Under the pieces are notes generated by a model that was not told where the DNA came from, made no database searches, and worked only from the letters and a program-made list of their open reading frames with translations. The position numbers were made by a program, and so were the translations under genes. Positions 52,968 through 64,000 of a stretch of DNA of 64,000 bases are shown piece by piece. The stretch's first letter is position 1. Each line of letters starts with the position of its first letter. Source of the stretch: Tetranychus cinnabarinus (taxonomy: Eukaryota; Arthropoda; Arachnida; Trombidiformes; Tetranychidae); the NCBI GenBank assembly GCA_022266195.1, contig WHVY01000003.1, positions 6,200,001 to 6,264,000 of the forward strand, given 5' to 3'.

Positions 52968-53058
52968 ATGAAAATTGACATTAATACAAGTTATTGTTGT
53001 ACATTATGGTTTCCAGTCTTGTTTTTCATCCCATGGATACCTTCAGCTGCCTTTACAG
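52968..53058 (+). CDS. Signal-peptide exon of an Ig-superfamily gene
   Basis: The exon has 30 codons plus one base, ending at donor ACAG|GTAAAA (phase 1). From ATG at 52968 it reads MKIDINTSYCC, then a hydrophobic core LWFPVLFFIPWIPSAAF, and a small-residue end SAAFTG: a convincing n-h-c signal peptide. Its phase-1 donor matches the phase-1 acceptor of the Ig exon at 56109, and the joined product runs straight from the signal peptide into the Ig domain. An upstream in-frame TTG/ATT start is less likely. The gene is divergent from PISD, whose start lies 3.3 kb away on the other strand. Confidence 0.62.
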
Positions 53059-56000
53059 GTAAAATAAGCGATCATTTTGTCCACTATTCAATCAACTCAA
53101 ACATCAGAAAAAAATCAAATGAAGAATCTTTTGCTTCGTGTTTCCTCGATGAGAGGCTTTCAGTGGTTAAAATTCAATCCTATTGCTAGCACTTTACTGC
53201 ACAAAAGTAAAGTCATTGAAGAGCCTTCTTTACGTTGAATCAAACTTTTTTTCCTCGTCAAAACAGTCGACGAAGAATGACTTGGATGTTCAAGATTTTT
53301 ATCTGACCAATGTTATTCTTGATTTTATGATGGAAACGATATCACTAGGGAGTAATTAGACTTGATTTTTACCATGAAAAGAAAGTAGCAAGTTCAGCAT
53401 TTTGCCCAAAAATTGTTGGTATTTTGGTTGAAATTGAATCTTACTCTGTACATGATTCAATTCCAAATGAACTGAGAAAATGTTGTCTTATGAGTTGATG
53501 TTTTATTGTTAATTTGTATTGCTTGCTAATCCAAAATAAACACCAGTCCATCATTTTTCATCTTTTTTCCAGTTTTTCCATTTCAAAATTTCGAAATCTA
53601 ATTGAAAACAAAATTGACGTTACTTGATAGCTTTCAAAGTGTTCAATAAGAGATGATGACAAAGCACAAGAAAATGAGGATGACATACATGGTAAAATGA
53701 AAATATGAAGAAGGTCCAATGTTATGTTATATCTGTTAAATCTTTTACTTATTTCATTTTCTGCTCTTGCTTTTTTGCTCTCTTATTGTTGACATAAATC
53801 TCGTTGAAGCTTACGTGCTTTCTTACTTTCCAACAATAATAGCAATAATGATAACAAAAAATAATATATTTATATTTATACAAATAAAAGGCTATGACTT
53901 TTGTTTAGATAAAGATTCGTGAGTAAATAAAGAGCTAATTTCACCAGGGAATCATAGTGCATCAAAACCCTTTTTGACCTGTTTAGTTGATAGAGACTGA
54001 ACGTTTTCCCAACGAAAAACCATCAAATACAAAAAAAACAGAGTAAACCCAGTTTGAACTCGAGCCAACTTAGAACAGATTTAATACATTTTCCAAAAAA
54101 ATATCGAAAGTGAAACTAGAGTTGACTCAGCAATGAAATCAATTACCAAGACAAAACTCATGATTTATCGTACCTGTTGACATGTGTCTTAGCTTCTTTT
54201 CCCATCAATTTTCTCATAAACCCAAACTTTTCAATCTTGACTTTTATTCCAAGTGAAAGTTTTCTCACAATTTTTCTTGTTCCAGCAGATTAACCAGGCG
54301 AGCCAGCTGAATATTTTTCAATATGAATCTGAAAATGTTGAAATGTTTCAATTAAAACATATTTTCATCATTTCTAGTCTAAACTTTTTTTCCAAAAAGT
54401 TCATCTTTTCAGTTCGATTAAGCATGAACATTGAAAAGGCAAAAAATTGCACTCGAGTAACCAAATTAGAAAGAAATTCAGTTTGATCAATTTCATTACA
54501 TGACAAATTTGATTGACTGAGCAAATCTGCAGAATCGTTCAACTTCTTTACACTTTTATTCCATGATTATTTATCCTGTTCAACGTAATCATTTAAATAT
54601 GCAAAATAATCTCAATGTTTGCAGAATCAAAGATATTCAATTGATTCAATCTGACAGATTTTCTGTATTCAATATCAGAAATCGAATGATACCAAAGAGC
54701 TCAACTGTAAAAAACTAAACGAAAATTTGAACGATAGAATTTTGAATTTTGGAAAAAAATTGACTTGAATAATTTTCCATTTAGCATTTGCATTTTGAAA
54801 AATTAGAAAATATTGAAAAGGAAAAAAAATTAAAAGCAAAATACAAATTCATTTATTCAATGATAAATGAAATTCAATTTTTACCAACATTTTCATGTTA
54901 CATGTTATATAATAATAATATGATGTACAAAATGTACTAAAATGGTAATTTATAAACAGTTGATTCAGCAGAAAATGAAGAGCAAAAAGAAGAAGAAGAA
55001 AAAACTTTTTACTTTTTTACTTTTCATCCAATATTAGCTATAACCTTGCTCATACTTTTCACCCTAATTATTGACAAACTAATAATTGGAGCATCAAAGT
55101 TATACACTTGACATTACTAAACATTTCAAGTTCTTACTCAGCATTCTGCAATATAATGGGATAAAAATGGTTTATTAATAATAATAATTGAAAGGCAAAA
55201 GTAACAAAAAAAGAGGTTCAATCAATTGAAGTTCATTTAATAATTGAAACGAATCCGAGTAAAAGTTTCATCAACAATCTCTGACAATTGCAATTAATTG
55301 CGATAAATAATAAATAGCAAAGCTGAAAGATGAAAAATCGAAGCGAACAAAAAACAGAACAAAGACAAACATGATAATGTTGTTATTCAATTAGTGTCAT
55401 TTGGTATTCATTTGATTTTCCATGATGGACTTTTCCACGATTCTGATTGTTTGTCCAAGTTGAACTGTAAACTAGTGTTGTATTGTTCCGAACCAAATGT
55501 GGAACAATCTGTCCTAGGCCCTTCAGATCTATGGAACAAAGAACAACTGAATTTTTTTTGTTCTCGAAAATTTGGAACAAATAAAAGTACAAGAACAGTA
55601 CAAAAATTTTGTTCCATGTTGATTTACACAGGTAAACGTTAAATAAGGCAAAGAAGTTCACTGATTTGACTTTTTAGTGTTGTGCTTATACTTTACTCGC
55701 AAGTATTAATTTTTATCTGCTATCAAGCAACACCATGACTTTAGTAATAGCAACCAGTTGTCATTGCATAAAATATTATAGCTTAAAGGGCACGATATTT
55801 GACCCTTCATTACAATGGAACAATTGTTCTTGAGGTTTGTTCTTATCATTTTGTTCTTGTTCTGTTCTATTCTTTCAGTTGTTGTGTTATTCCTTAAGAA
55901 CAAATATGGTAAATTTGGAACAAATTTCAAGAACAAGAACAAAAACAATTGTACTTTTTTCTAATCTATCAGAACAATACAACACTACTGTAAACTGTTT

Positions 56001-56108
56001 TCCCTTTTCAATGGAAAAGAATCTTTTTTTTCCTTTTTTGCTTCTCAAGAATTGGTTCTTTATTGAAAATTGTGATTAATTTTACTCTTGGTTTGTTTTC
56101 GTTCGAAG
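53059..56108 (+). other. Intron 1 of the Ig-superfamily gene
   Basis: A 3.05-kb intron. Its last 640 bp hold the hAT-like element 55473-55987, whose right end is only 121 bp from the Ig-exon acceptor. Elsewhere it is ordinary AT-rich sequence with no recognised exon. Confidence 0.55.
55473..55987. mobile_element. 515-bp non-autonomous hAT-like element
   Basis: Termini are TAGTGTTGTATTGTTC and GAACAATACAACACTA, exact inverted repeats of 16 bp that extend imperfectly inward. The flanks are an exact 8-bp direct repeat CTGTAAAC (55465-55472 and 55988-55995). Both the 8-bp duplication and the TAGTG end match the hAT superfamily pattern (8-bp target site, YARNG terminus). The interior has many GGAACAA, AGAACAA and TTGTTC words on both strands, a feature of subterminal transposase-binding repeats. 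The open frames crossing it are not conserved proteins. Confidence 0.87.
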
Positions 56109-56492
56109 GATCATCTTTAATTACTCGTCAAGGTGAGCTTAATAAAGTGGCTCTTAAAGGATCTCACCTGGAATTACCATGTTCAACTGAAACCTTTACC
56201 TCTTACGATGCCTTATTTCAGTGGAGGAAAGATGGTTCATTGTTAATTTCCTCTCGAAATTCATTGATAAAACCTCAACATGAAGTTGATGAAAAGCCAC
56301 ACCAACAGGTTCCATCGCCAGGTTTACCTGTGAAAACCTTTTTAACAACAAGTGATCACCGGATATCAATTTCATCTATCAATGGTAGCCTTAAAATAAA
56401 TAATGTTACTTATAAAGACGAAGGACTTTACCTTTGTGAAGCATTCAATTATTTTGAAACAACTCTTCTTAAAATAACTTTATACGTAATTG
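56109..56492 (+). CDS. Immunoglobulin-domain exon of an Ig-superfamily gene
   Basis: The exon is 384 bp (128 codons), phase 1-1, with acceptor TTCGTTCGAAG and donor ATTG|GTGAGT. It encodes a single Ig domain with the hallmarks in order: strand B cysteine in GSHLELPCST, the strand C tryptophan in ALFQWRKDGSLL, HRISISSINGSLKINNVT, and the strand F signature DEGLYLCEAF, closing with LLKITLYVIG. About 40 residues are inserted between the Trp strand and the D/E strands, longer than usual. Downstream exons were not recognised, so the gene is partial. Family is uncertain: receptor kinases of the PTK7/Off-track type and other neuronal Ig receptors start with such domains. Confidence 0.75.
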
Positions 56493-59299
56493 GTGAGTTT
56501 CATTTGCGATTTAAATTTCTTTTCATCATAAAATGATAATCATGATAATCGCGCGAAACCAAAGTGATAAGAGAAAATTTTGCCTCTTTTGTGTGAAAAC
56601 GAAGGAAAAAAATACTTTTTTTCCTCTTCGCTTCATTTCGAGTTTATTACATTGAACATTTTCGAATAGAAAAAACCGAAACAATATTCTCGAATCTAGA
56701 TTATTATGCAAAGATATTTTTATCAATTTTTTTCTTCTTCATTTTTTTCCCTTGCCTATTAACATCTTTATTTGCCTCATTTTGATGCGATCACCTTTTC
56801 TGGTTAGTTCAATGTGATTGTGATGAAGAAGTTAAAATGTTCAGAATCTCTTTGAGTTCTTGGGAATGTTGAAGGTTGATATTGAAGTGTTGAGCTTATT
56901 GAAGCATTTAAACATCGAATATTAATTTTGAGATTAATCTTGATGTTGACATTATTCAACCTTTTTTGGCTTCCCTTTGAAATGTTCAAATGAGAATGGA
57001 AACAAAAGATTTTCACTTTTTTCACTTTTCCCTTTAAGAGCTTATTTTATTGCAATCTGAAAAGATAGACTTTTCGTCTTGATATCAACTCTTTTTTTCG
57101 TCTTTCGTCTTTCGCCTCATAATCATGATCAGTTTGATCATTTGATTCTCTTTCAGTTTTCTCATGAAAAATTCTTTATAACCTTTCAAGCCAATTATCA
57201 TGAGAAGGAACAAGACGAAAACAAAAACAATAGTAAAAGGAAAATAAAATTCCAAATGTTTCCTGATTTCACTTTTTGTTCCAATACATTTTTCTCGCTT
57301 CCATTCTCTACTCATTGGTATCATCATCTGTTCATCTCATGCTCATCATTTTTCTTCATTTCATTTTGTTTTCTCTCTTCTTTTTCTCAAGAATTTTACC
57401 TTTTTTTCTTTTCAAGTAACGATATCAAATCTCATGGAGAAGCACAAAAAAGAATGACGATGAAAGAACGAAAAAAAATGATGAAAAACAAAATAAATTT
57501 TTTCTGCTGATGCAGTAAAGATAGAGATGAAAGAGAAGAAAAAATTCGAGACAAAAATAAGCATTTTCCTCATGAGAATCTTGAGCTGTGGCGCCAATTT
57601 CATCTTTAAATCTCATATTCTTTTGCTTCATTTTTCTCTTTAAATTTTCTTCTCTTTTCCAATTCCATCAAAGAGAAGGAAAAATATTCAGACATTTTCA
57701 TCATCAGATTTTCTGTAACAATTTTGTATCTCATTTTCATTTTAATCTTATATCATTCAACATCATCATCAAGAAACGATAAAAGTTGGTCAACATGAGA
57801 AAAGAAGGTTACATTTGACCGAATAAGATATTCCATTTCATGATTTTCTTTTCCACCAACAGTTTCACCTTTTCCTTTTTTCTCCATTCATTTCTCATCC
57901 AATTGTTTCCTCACTTTAACAATTACAAGCACTAATTCAAAGCACTTATGAAAGGCTAAAGAGCGAACAAGAAATATCAGATTTTGTGAGAATATTATTT
58001 TTACTTTTATCATTAAGACTGGTAATGATAATATTGTTATCTTTATTGATTATTGATTGACTTTCTTTCAACTCTGATAATGATATTAATGGGATTGGAG
58101 TCAACAATCCCAAGCACCTGAAAATAATAGCAGGTTTGAGTGTTTTATTGCATTATTCAGATTTCATGGAATCTTTATCGAATCTTTCACAATGGAATTA
58201 AGCAATTTAGTCATTGAGTTTTTTTGGAAAAAATTTTGTTCGAAATAAGAATGGAAATTAATTTGATTTAATAATTCAACTTTTTGAATCCATTCTCACT
58301 CCCAACTCAAGCTAATCCTATTGAGCATTTTTCAAGTTTTTTATTCATTTTTGGCTCATTCTACAAATAACTAAATTATCATGGAAAAGTATTAAATTGA
58401 ATTATTCTTTGACTGTTCAAGTTGCCGTTGACAATTTACTTGGAATCGGTATCGAAACGAATCTCATGCATTTATAACTGATTTGGAAGTAACAATGAAA
58501 TCAAGTTTTGTCATTTCAAAGTGAATAAAGTTTCCAAACTTTTGTGACTTCAGTTGGTGAAAGAGACCAAAAAGCTTTTCATTTCCAGCTTGACTTGATT
58601 TGAAAACGGCTTGAATCAATTGAGTCAACCGTGATAATTAATGATAAAGAGGTGATTTAATTTGATTTTGATTTAGCTTGAAAAGAAGAAGATAGAAAAT
58701 GATCAATCCAATGAGGCTGCAAGAAGAGGAGAAACGAAAAGAGAAACAGAGCAAAGGAAAAAAGAATTATGGTCAAGATTATAATTACTCTAAGGGCAGA
58801 TGATTTATTGATTGTTCAATTCATCATGATACTGGTTCGTTTTATTGGATAAAACAAAAAACGATCAGTGAAAAGAAGAAGAAAAAACAGTAAAAATCAT
58901 TTTCTCCATAAATTTGGCTTCTCCTATCAATTCATTTATAACTTTACTCAGTCGATTGTAACATTTGAATGTGCAACTGATGATAATGATGATGAAGAAG
59001 AAGCAAAAACCGTGATCCGTCGAGGCTACAATCATCTTTTACTCGTAGATTCAATCGAATACAAAAAAATAGTCACATTAAAGATTCTCTTTCACCCGGA
59101 ACCTTTTCAGATCATGAGACAATTATCTCCCAATAAATGTATAAATGGTAAAATAAATTGATGTAGAATTGACAGAAAGGGTGGAAAATTCACAAACTTC
59201 AGTTTTCCCAAATTTCGGTTTTTTCACGAATTGATGTTTGGTTCTACATAAGTTACGATTCCAAATAACCTTACCGAAGAAATAATTTTACCTTAGTAT

Positions 59300-59347
59300 T
59301 TTCCCTACCAACTGGGAGTTATGATTTCGATAATAAAAACTCCCAGT
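59300..59347. repeat. Duplicated ACTGGGA hairpin unit, copy A
   Basis: TTTCCCTACC precedes a 38-bp unit that starts AACTGGGA and ends TCCCAGT with 23 bp between. Here the pair ACTGGGAGT / ACTCCCAGT is a perfect 9-bp inverted repeat (59311-59319 and 59339-59347). It aligns without gaps to copy B. Confidence 0.6.
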
Positions 59348-59518
59348 ACCTATGAGTAATAATCTTTGTATGGAGTTCTCAGAATTTCAAGCGAATAATT
59401 AATAAATTCGAAGAATTCAAAGCCTAACAAAATTCGAATTCGTTCGTCCTTTTTGATCTTCAGCTGCAAACAAATTTATGATTTTACATTCAACTGATCG
59501 ACAGAAATTGTGCTTCGA

Positions 59519-59570
59519 GATTTCCCCCTCCCAACTGGGATGGAATGATATCAATAGCGAATTTCCCAGT
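59519..59570. repeat. Duplicated ACTGGGA hairpin unit, copy B
   Basis: TTTCCCCCTCCC precedes a 38-bp unit starting AACTGGGA and ending TCCCAGT, the same length and spacing as copy A, with shared inner words ATGAT and ATCAATA/TCGATAA. A further ACTGGGAGT follows at 59572-59580. Confidence 0.6.
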
Positions 59571-62500
59571 CACTGGGAGTAAAAAGCTCGAAACACGTTT
59601 CTTGGGATCATTCATAATCGAAGAGAGCTAATTGCTGCAGCAATTCAAATTTTCTGATTATACGAAGTCGGAGGTGGTTGGGAACTAACACTAGGTTGAG
59701 TCAAACCTGTTGGTTTCTTGTCGTCAATCCTATCGATCTGAAATCAGATCGTTCATCATTTTTCTTTCTTCAGACGAAAAGTTTCTTTGTTTTTTATTCT
59801 GTTTTCACAAGGCTTAGAAATGTTGTTTTGATATTGAAGGTCATCAGAAAGAAATGCATCTCTTTCCTTTCCTTGTCAGGTGGATTTATATATTAGTTCA
59901 TGTTATTTATATAATAAATCCCTTCTAACTGTTAACGTCAATATTTAACTAAAAATAATTATTATATTAACTTTCGATTATTTTTTCCTCTCAGCATTTA
60001 TCTCAATCGTCGTTCATCTTGTGACGTATTTGATCAAATCTTAAAGTCAATTAAAAATGAAACAATTGATTTTCTTTCATTTCCATTTTCATTAGTTTTA
60101 TTCAAATTTGATTAAACCTTTTTATCGAATGTCAAATTTTATGAAACAAAATTTTAATAACTTGCAAAACTTGCAAGTTTTCAATTTCACCCTTTTTTTC
60201 ATCATTAATATCAATCATATTGTTGAAGTTATAAAGTTAATTATACAGAAGAAGAGGAAAAGAGTTAAATTCTGATTTACATAAATTTAAGTCCAAATGA
60301 GGACAAGTTAGAAACGAGATGAAATTTGTTGAAAATGAGGAGAAAAAGAAAAATTTCAATAATTTTACCTTTCAGTCGTGAAATGTAATGAAAAGAGATT
60401 CAAAGAAAAAGATGAAACTCAATTAACCATTTATCATTGAACACGCAATTCTTTCACTTCAAGTCATTCGTGAGTAACACTAAGTAAACAGAAACGTAAA
60501 ACGATACAAATTCAAAGCAAATTCATCAACACTCAACTCAGTAACATGAAGCAAAGCTCGAACCTGCAAAAAGAAAATTCATCTCATCAAAAAAACTAAT
60601 TTCAATCGAAAAGAAATTTTCTCTTTTCTTCTTTATTCCATTCAACGAATGACAAACAAATGCACATTTCACTCAATAATACATCGAACTTGATAAATAA
60701 ACTTTTCATGGTTAGTTAAACGTTGCAACGAACGAATTGAAATTCATCAAATAATTGCTTCGAAAGAATGAATAATTTTCCAATTTTTCCTTCGTAGTTA
60801 TAAAGATATTCAGCTTATACAAAACTCAAGAATTTCGAGTAAAAAATTCTTAAATGAGAACAAAATTCAATTGAAATCTCAAAAGAATTCCTTGGAAAAT
60901 TTCTGTGTTTTGAATAATTCTTTTACAATATTCTTTGAAATCATTAATGGAAAATGAAATATCTGCTAATCTCTAGTTAATAAGCTGAAAGTTCTATCTG
61001 CTTATTATCTGATTCTGATACAGCCCATGATTAGAATGTTATTTATGCTTTCCATCATTTCTCTCTCTTTTTTACATCACACAATCACGATTCTCATGAT
61101 GAACCAGAATCTAATCGATTGATGATCTTAAGACACTCTTCAGGTCTCATCTCAAGTTTACATTATCATGGCTTGCAAATGGAAAGGAATGAAGTGAAAA
61201 GGTAAAGACAGACAAATAAGTAAAAATATTATACAAGAGGAAAGCAGAGACTGGGAGTTATACTCGATAAAGTAATATAATATATAAAAAGCTAATCGAT
61301 ACACAAATCGCCAACCACAGAATAGTAATAACAAAATGATAACCTTGTCTTTAACCCAAATTTTTCTTCCTTTTCTTTACCTAATTTTGCCTTTTCCTTA
61401 TTTTCCTTTTCCACAAACAACGATAACTTTGGACAATTATTTTCATTATAATTATATTGCAATGAATAAATGAATAGAAGCAAATTAATATCATTTGAAT
61501 TAAACATAAGCAAACCTTATTAACTCTTGCTTCCAATCAAATGCTCGAAACTGTATTCAATTTGTTTACCATTTTGTTACGTCGATTGTCATTCAGTATC
61601 AACAAAACAGGCAAACAATGTTCAACTGTGAATCAAACACTTTTCATGAAAAGAAACAAAGTTTTACATTCATTAGCTTTCACCATAATCATGCATTTCA
61701 ATATCACTTTCAAAGTAATTAGTGTCAAGTTTCAATGAATAGAAAAGAGAAAAAAAGTGTTGAATAGTAAATTCCTTTTTTCTCTCTTTGCTTTTCATTC
61801 CAATGTTCATTATCCTTGATTATAAATGATTGAATTTGCTCAAGGCAGTGATTCAAACTCAACAGTTTGATCTGTCGACTGAATTAAAATGCTCATTGCC
61901 ATTCCTGTGAACTTTGACAATATTAAATTGACAATTTTCTTCAACTTCTTTTTCCCAACGAAAATGAAACAAAATGAAACAACTCAATAACTTCAACTTG
62001 CCTTTTCGCACAAAAGTTGAAACTTTTCATTGCAACATTCAAAATAACTTCAATTGTTGAAAATTTAATGAAAAAAAAGACTTTGTTCTGTTTTCCAATT
62101 TTGTGATCTTTGTTTTAACCTTTACTCTTATGCTCCATTTATTTATATATTTATATATCATATTAAATCACTGGGAATGATAAGGGAAACTCGACGAAAG
62201 AAAATAATGGTTCATGATGGTGATAAGATTATGTTGAATTTTCTGTGGTCCTGGAAAATTGAGTTTCATCCAATGTTTTACTTTCCAATTAATTGAATAC
62301 ACATTTGATGGATGATTGAGTAGAAGAAGAGAAAACTGAGAGGAAAAAGATAAAAGGTTAACAAAAGGATGAATAAAATCGTCGAGAAGCAAAAAATGCT
62401 GATTGAGTCGAGTTTAGATATAAAAAGTTTATCACTTTTCTTGGAGTGAAAGTTGTTGCAACCTTAAGGTCAACCTAATTAGGTCAAATAATAGTTTTAT

Positions 62501-64000
62501 TGGCAAGCCAATGGGTTAGAAAGTGGGAGAAATGGGAAAAAGAAGAGAAGACAATAATGTAAAGATGATAATAAGAAGATTCAACAAGACAAAAGTGTTA
62601 ACCTGATTTTATGGTGAACAAGGATAAGCAGAATGTCTTTATCGCAAAGGGTTCAAAGTTGGGGTCAATTTTGCAGGATTTACACTTCATTACCTTTCAT
62701 GTTTTTCCCTTGTTTTTTTGCTTCTCTTTTTCTTCTGGTTCAACCTAAATCTATTACATTTGGATTCCAACTTGGTTTGTGCAAATCTAAATTGAATCAT
62801 TATTCTGACTTAAGAGGGAGAAATGTTGGCCACTTTGTGTTTGGCTTTTATCTTGTTTAAACCACATTTTACAATCAATTCAAAGTTCATTTCATTGAGC
62901 ATTTCACTGTGTTTTGCCCAACAATTGATTTTCATGGAGAGAACTTTGCCTTTGCATGGTGAATCATTTGAAGCGAGTTTCTCGTTAAGTCGACTTGCTT
63001 TTCCTTGTTTTCTGCCTTTTTTCATTTCATTTTCTTTCCAACTTTTCGAGTTTATGTTTTGCTCTTCGCTTTGTTATTTCAGTTTGCAATGTGGAAATGC
63101 CTGCGAGCAGTTTTCTGTGGCTTATCATGATAACTTTCCAACTTTTCGAGCTCATGGCAACTCATAACCTTTGCAACCTCTGCTGTTTTTGTATCATAAA
63201 TCCAGTACCTTGGTCTTCTCTTGAAACTTGTTTGAATCTCGAGAAGAGTAAAACGATGAGAAACAAAAAGTTGCTAACATCAGTTGCATTTGCTATTATT
63301 AAGGGCTATTCTCGTTGGATAAGTTTAATAAGGTTCAGCGTAAAATGCAACGTCCAGTTACCAACTAACTGTTTGTAACAATAATCGTTCAAGAATAAGA
63401 AAGAAAGAATTGTTTGCAGAAATGTGTCTATTGTGTTTAATTGACTTTGTTTAGTACTTAATAGTTCTGTTCCTTATAACGCTTCATTAGAATGCTTTTG
63501 TATTCTGTAAGCTTTTAGATCCGAGGAGCTTTTTAACATAAGCACCTTGATGGTGTGTATGTTTCGTTTTGAGCTTCGCTTTGAATGTTTCTGCAAGGAA
63601 AATGCATTCTCAAGAATTATTCTTGTTTGTTTAGTGCTCTTTGTTGTATCCATTTTCAGTGTTTTGTCTGGGTCTAAAGAAGAAGAGCACAAAAAAGTTA
63701 TGAGTAAATAACTGAGGGAATACGAGAAAGTATATCAATGAAAGGAAGAAGAATGAACATTGTAAATGGTAAATTAGTTTTGCTAAGGTTAACTATCAGG
63801 GAGTGAAGCGTGTCTCTGTATGTGTATTGCAGAGACAAATAAGTAACTATCAAGATGCATGAAAGAAGGTAAGAGAAATAATTACAAGAGTTAGGAATGA
63901 GAGAAAATAAAAAAAAGAAAAATGTTGCATTGGTAAAGTAAGAGAATAGCAAGTGGCAATGATTCAATGAAGAAGTTGAAAGTGTGTAACATTGAAGAAG

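Larger units (their letters stand above)
56493..64000 (+). other. Probable large intron or intergenic region after the Ig exon
   Basis: 7.5 kb without a supported exon. It contains the duplicated ACTGGGA...TCCCAGT hairpin unit at 59310-59570 and AT-rich filler. The open frame 58868-59161 was examined as a possible next exon, but its best splice sites give phase 0 on entry, not the phase 1 required. Frames at 62633-63378 lack domain motifs. Confidence 0.45.

Noticed and set aside
55383..56079. Several 70-90 codon frames on both strands
   Set aside because: They arise from the inverted-repeat hAT-like element and share its GGAACAA words; not conserved proteins.
58868..59161. 97-codon frame considered as the next exon of the Ig gene (TFECATDD...)
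   Set aside because: The best acceptor (58950-58951) enters in phase 0 while the Ig exon leaves in phase 1, and the Asp/Glu run comes from a GAT/GAA simple repeat.
62633..63378. Series of overlapping open frames near the right end
   Set aside because: Cys/Phe/Leu-rich translations with no consistent frame, no domain motif and no matched splice phases.
1..64000. tRNA, rRNA, CRISPR arrays, bacterial operons or viral genes
   Set aside because: No cloverleaf with A and B boxes, no ribosomal blocks, no regularly spaced direct repeats and no intact viral or retroelement proteins were recognised; a covariance-model scan would be needed to exclude small RNAs.

Overview
The window is eukaryotic nuclear DNA: AT-rich, with GT-AG introns, large non-coding spaces and decayed transposons. 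A sidestep-type immunoglobulin-superfamily receptor gene points to an arthropod. The AT-richness and fairly compact conserved genes would suit a mite or other chelicerate, but the species cannot be fixed from the sequence alone. All multi-exon models below were assembled by hand from reading frames, splice sites and intron phases.

Four protein-coding genes are supported. (1) On the + strand, 4373-24904 is the 3' part of a sidestep-like single-pass receptor. It has four tandem fibronectin-III-type exons (4373-4792, 5513-5935, 6785-7240, 7303-7860), one transmembrane/cytoplasmic exon (12203-12865) and a terminal exon (24639-24904). Every internal exon is symmetric phase 1-1, so each FN3 exon can be included, skipped or swapped without a frameshift. 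The expected 5' Ig exons lie before base 1. (2) On the - strand, 37052-34664 is a complete 8-exon sorting nexin of the SNX5/SNX6 type (385 aa; PX plus BAR). (3) On the - strand, 49699-42428 is a complete 5-exon phosphatidylserine decarboxylase (382 aa) with the LGST self-cleavage motif. (4) On the + strand from 52968 is the 5' end of an Ig-superfamily gene: a signal-peptide exon (52968-53058) and an Ig-domain exon (56109-56492), again joined in phase 1. The rest runs beyond the recognisable sequence.

The rest is introns and intergenic DNA with several short non-autonomous transposons. These include a 472-bp MITE with 174-bp inverted arms and a TA duplication (30930-31401), and a 515-bp hAT-like element with an 8-bp target duplication (55473-55987). 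There are also two imperfect fold-backs (16155-16465 and 25707-26150), a transposase remnant (about 16640-16800) and a dispersed repeat family with copies near 150, 1320, 17020, 17130 and 39550. The 9-mer ACTGGGAGT, on either strand, occurs far more often than base composition predicts and forms a duplicated 38-bp hairpin unit at 59310-59570.

The most interesting observation is the array of four divergent FN3 exons in the sidestep-like gene. Each carries a long, Ser/Asn-rich, unconserved insertion at the same place in the domain, and exons 3 and 4 are separated by only 62 bp. This suggests a diversified recognition domain, produced either by alternative exon choice or by a repeated-FN3 stalk. 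No RNA genes, CRISPR arrays or prokaryotic features were found.
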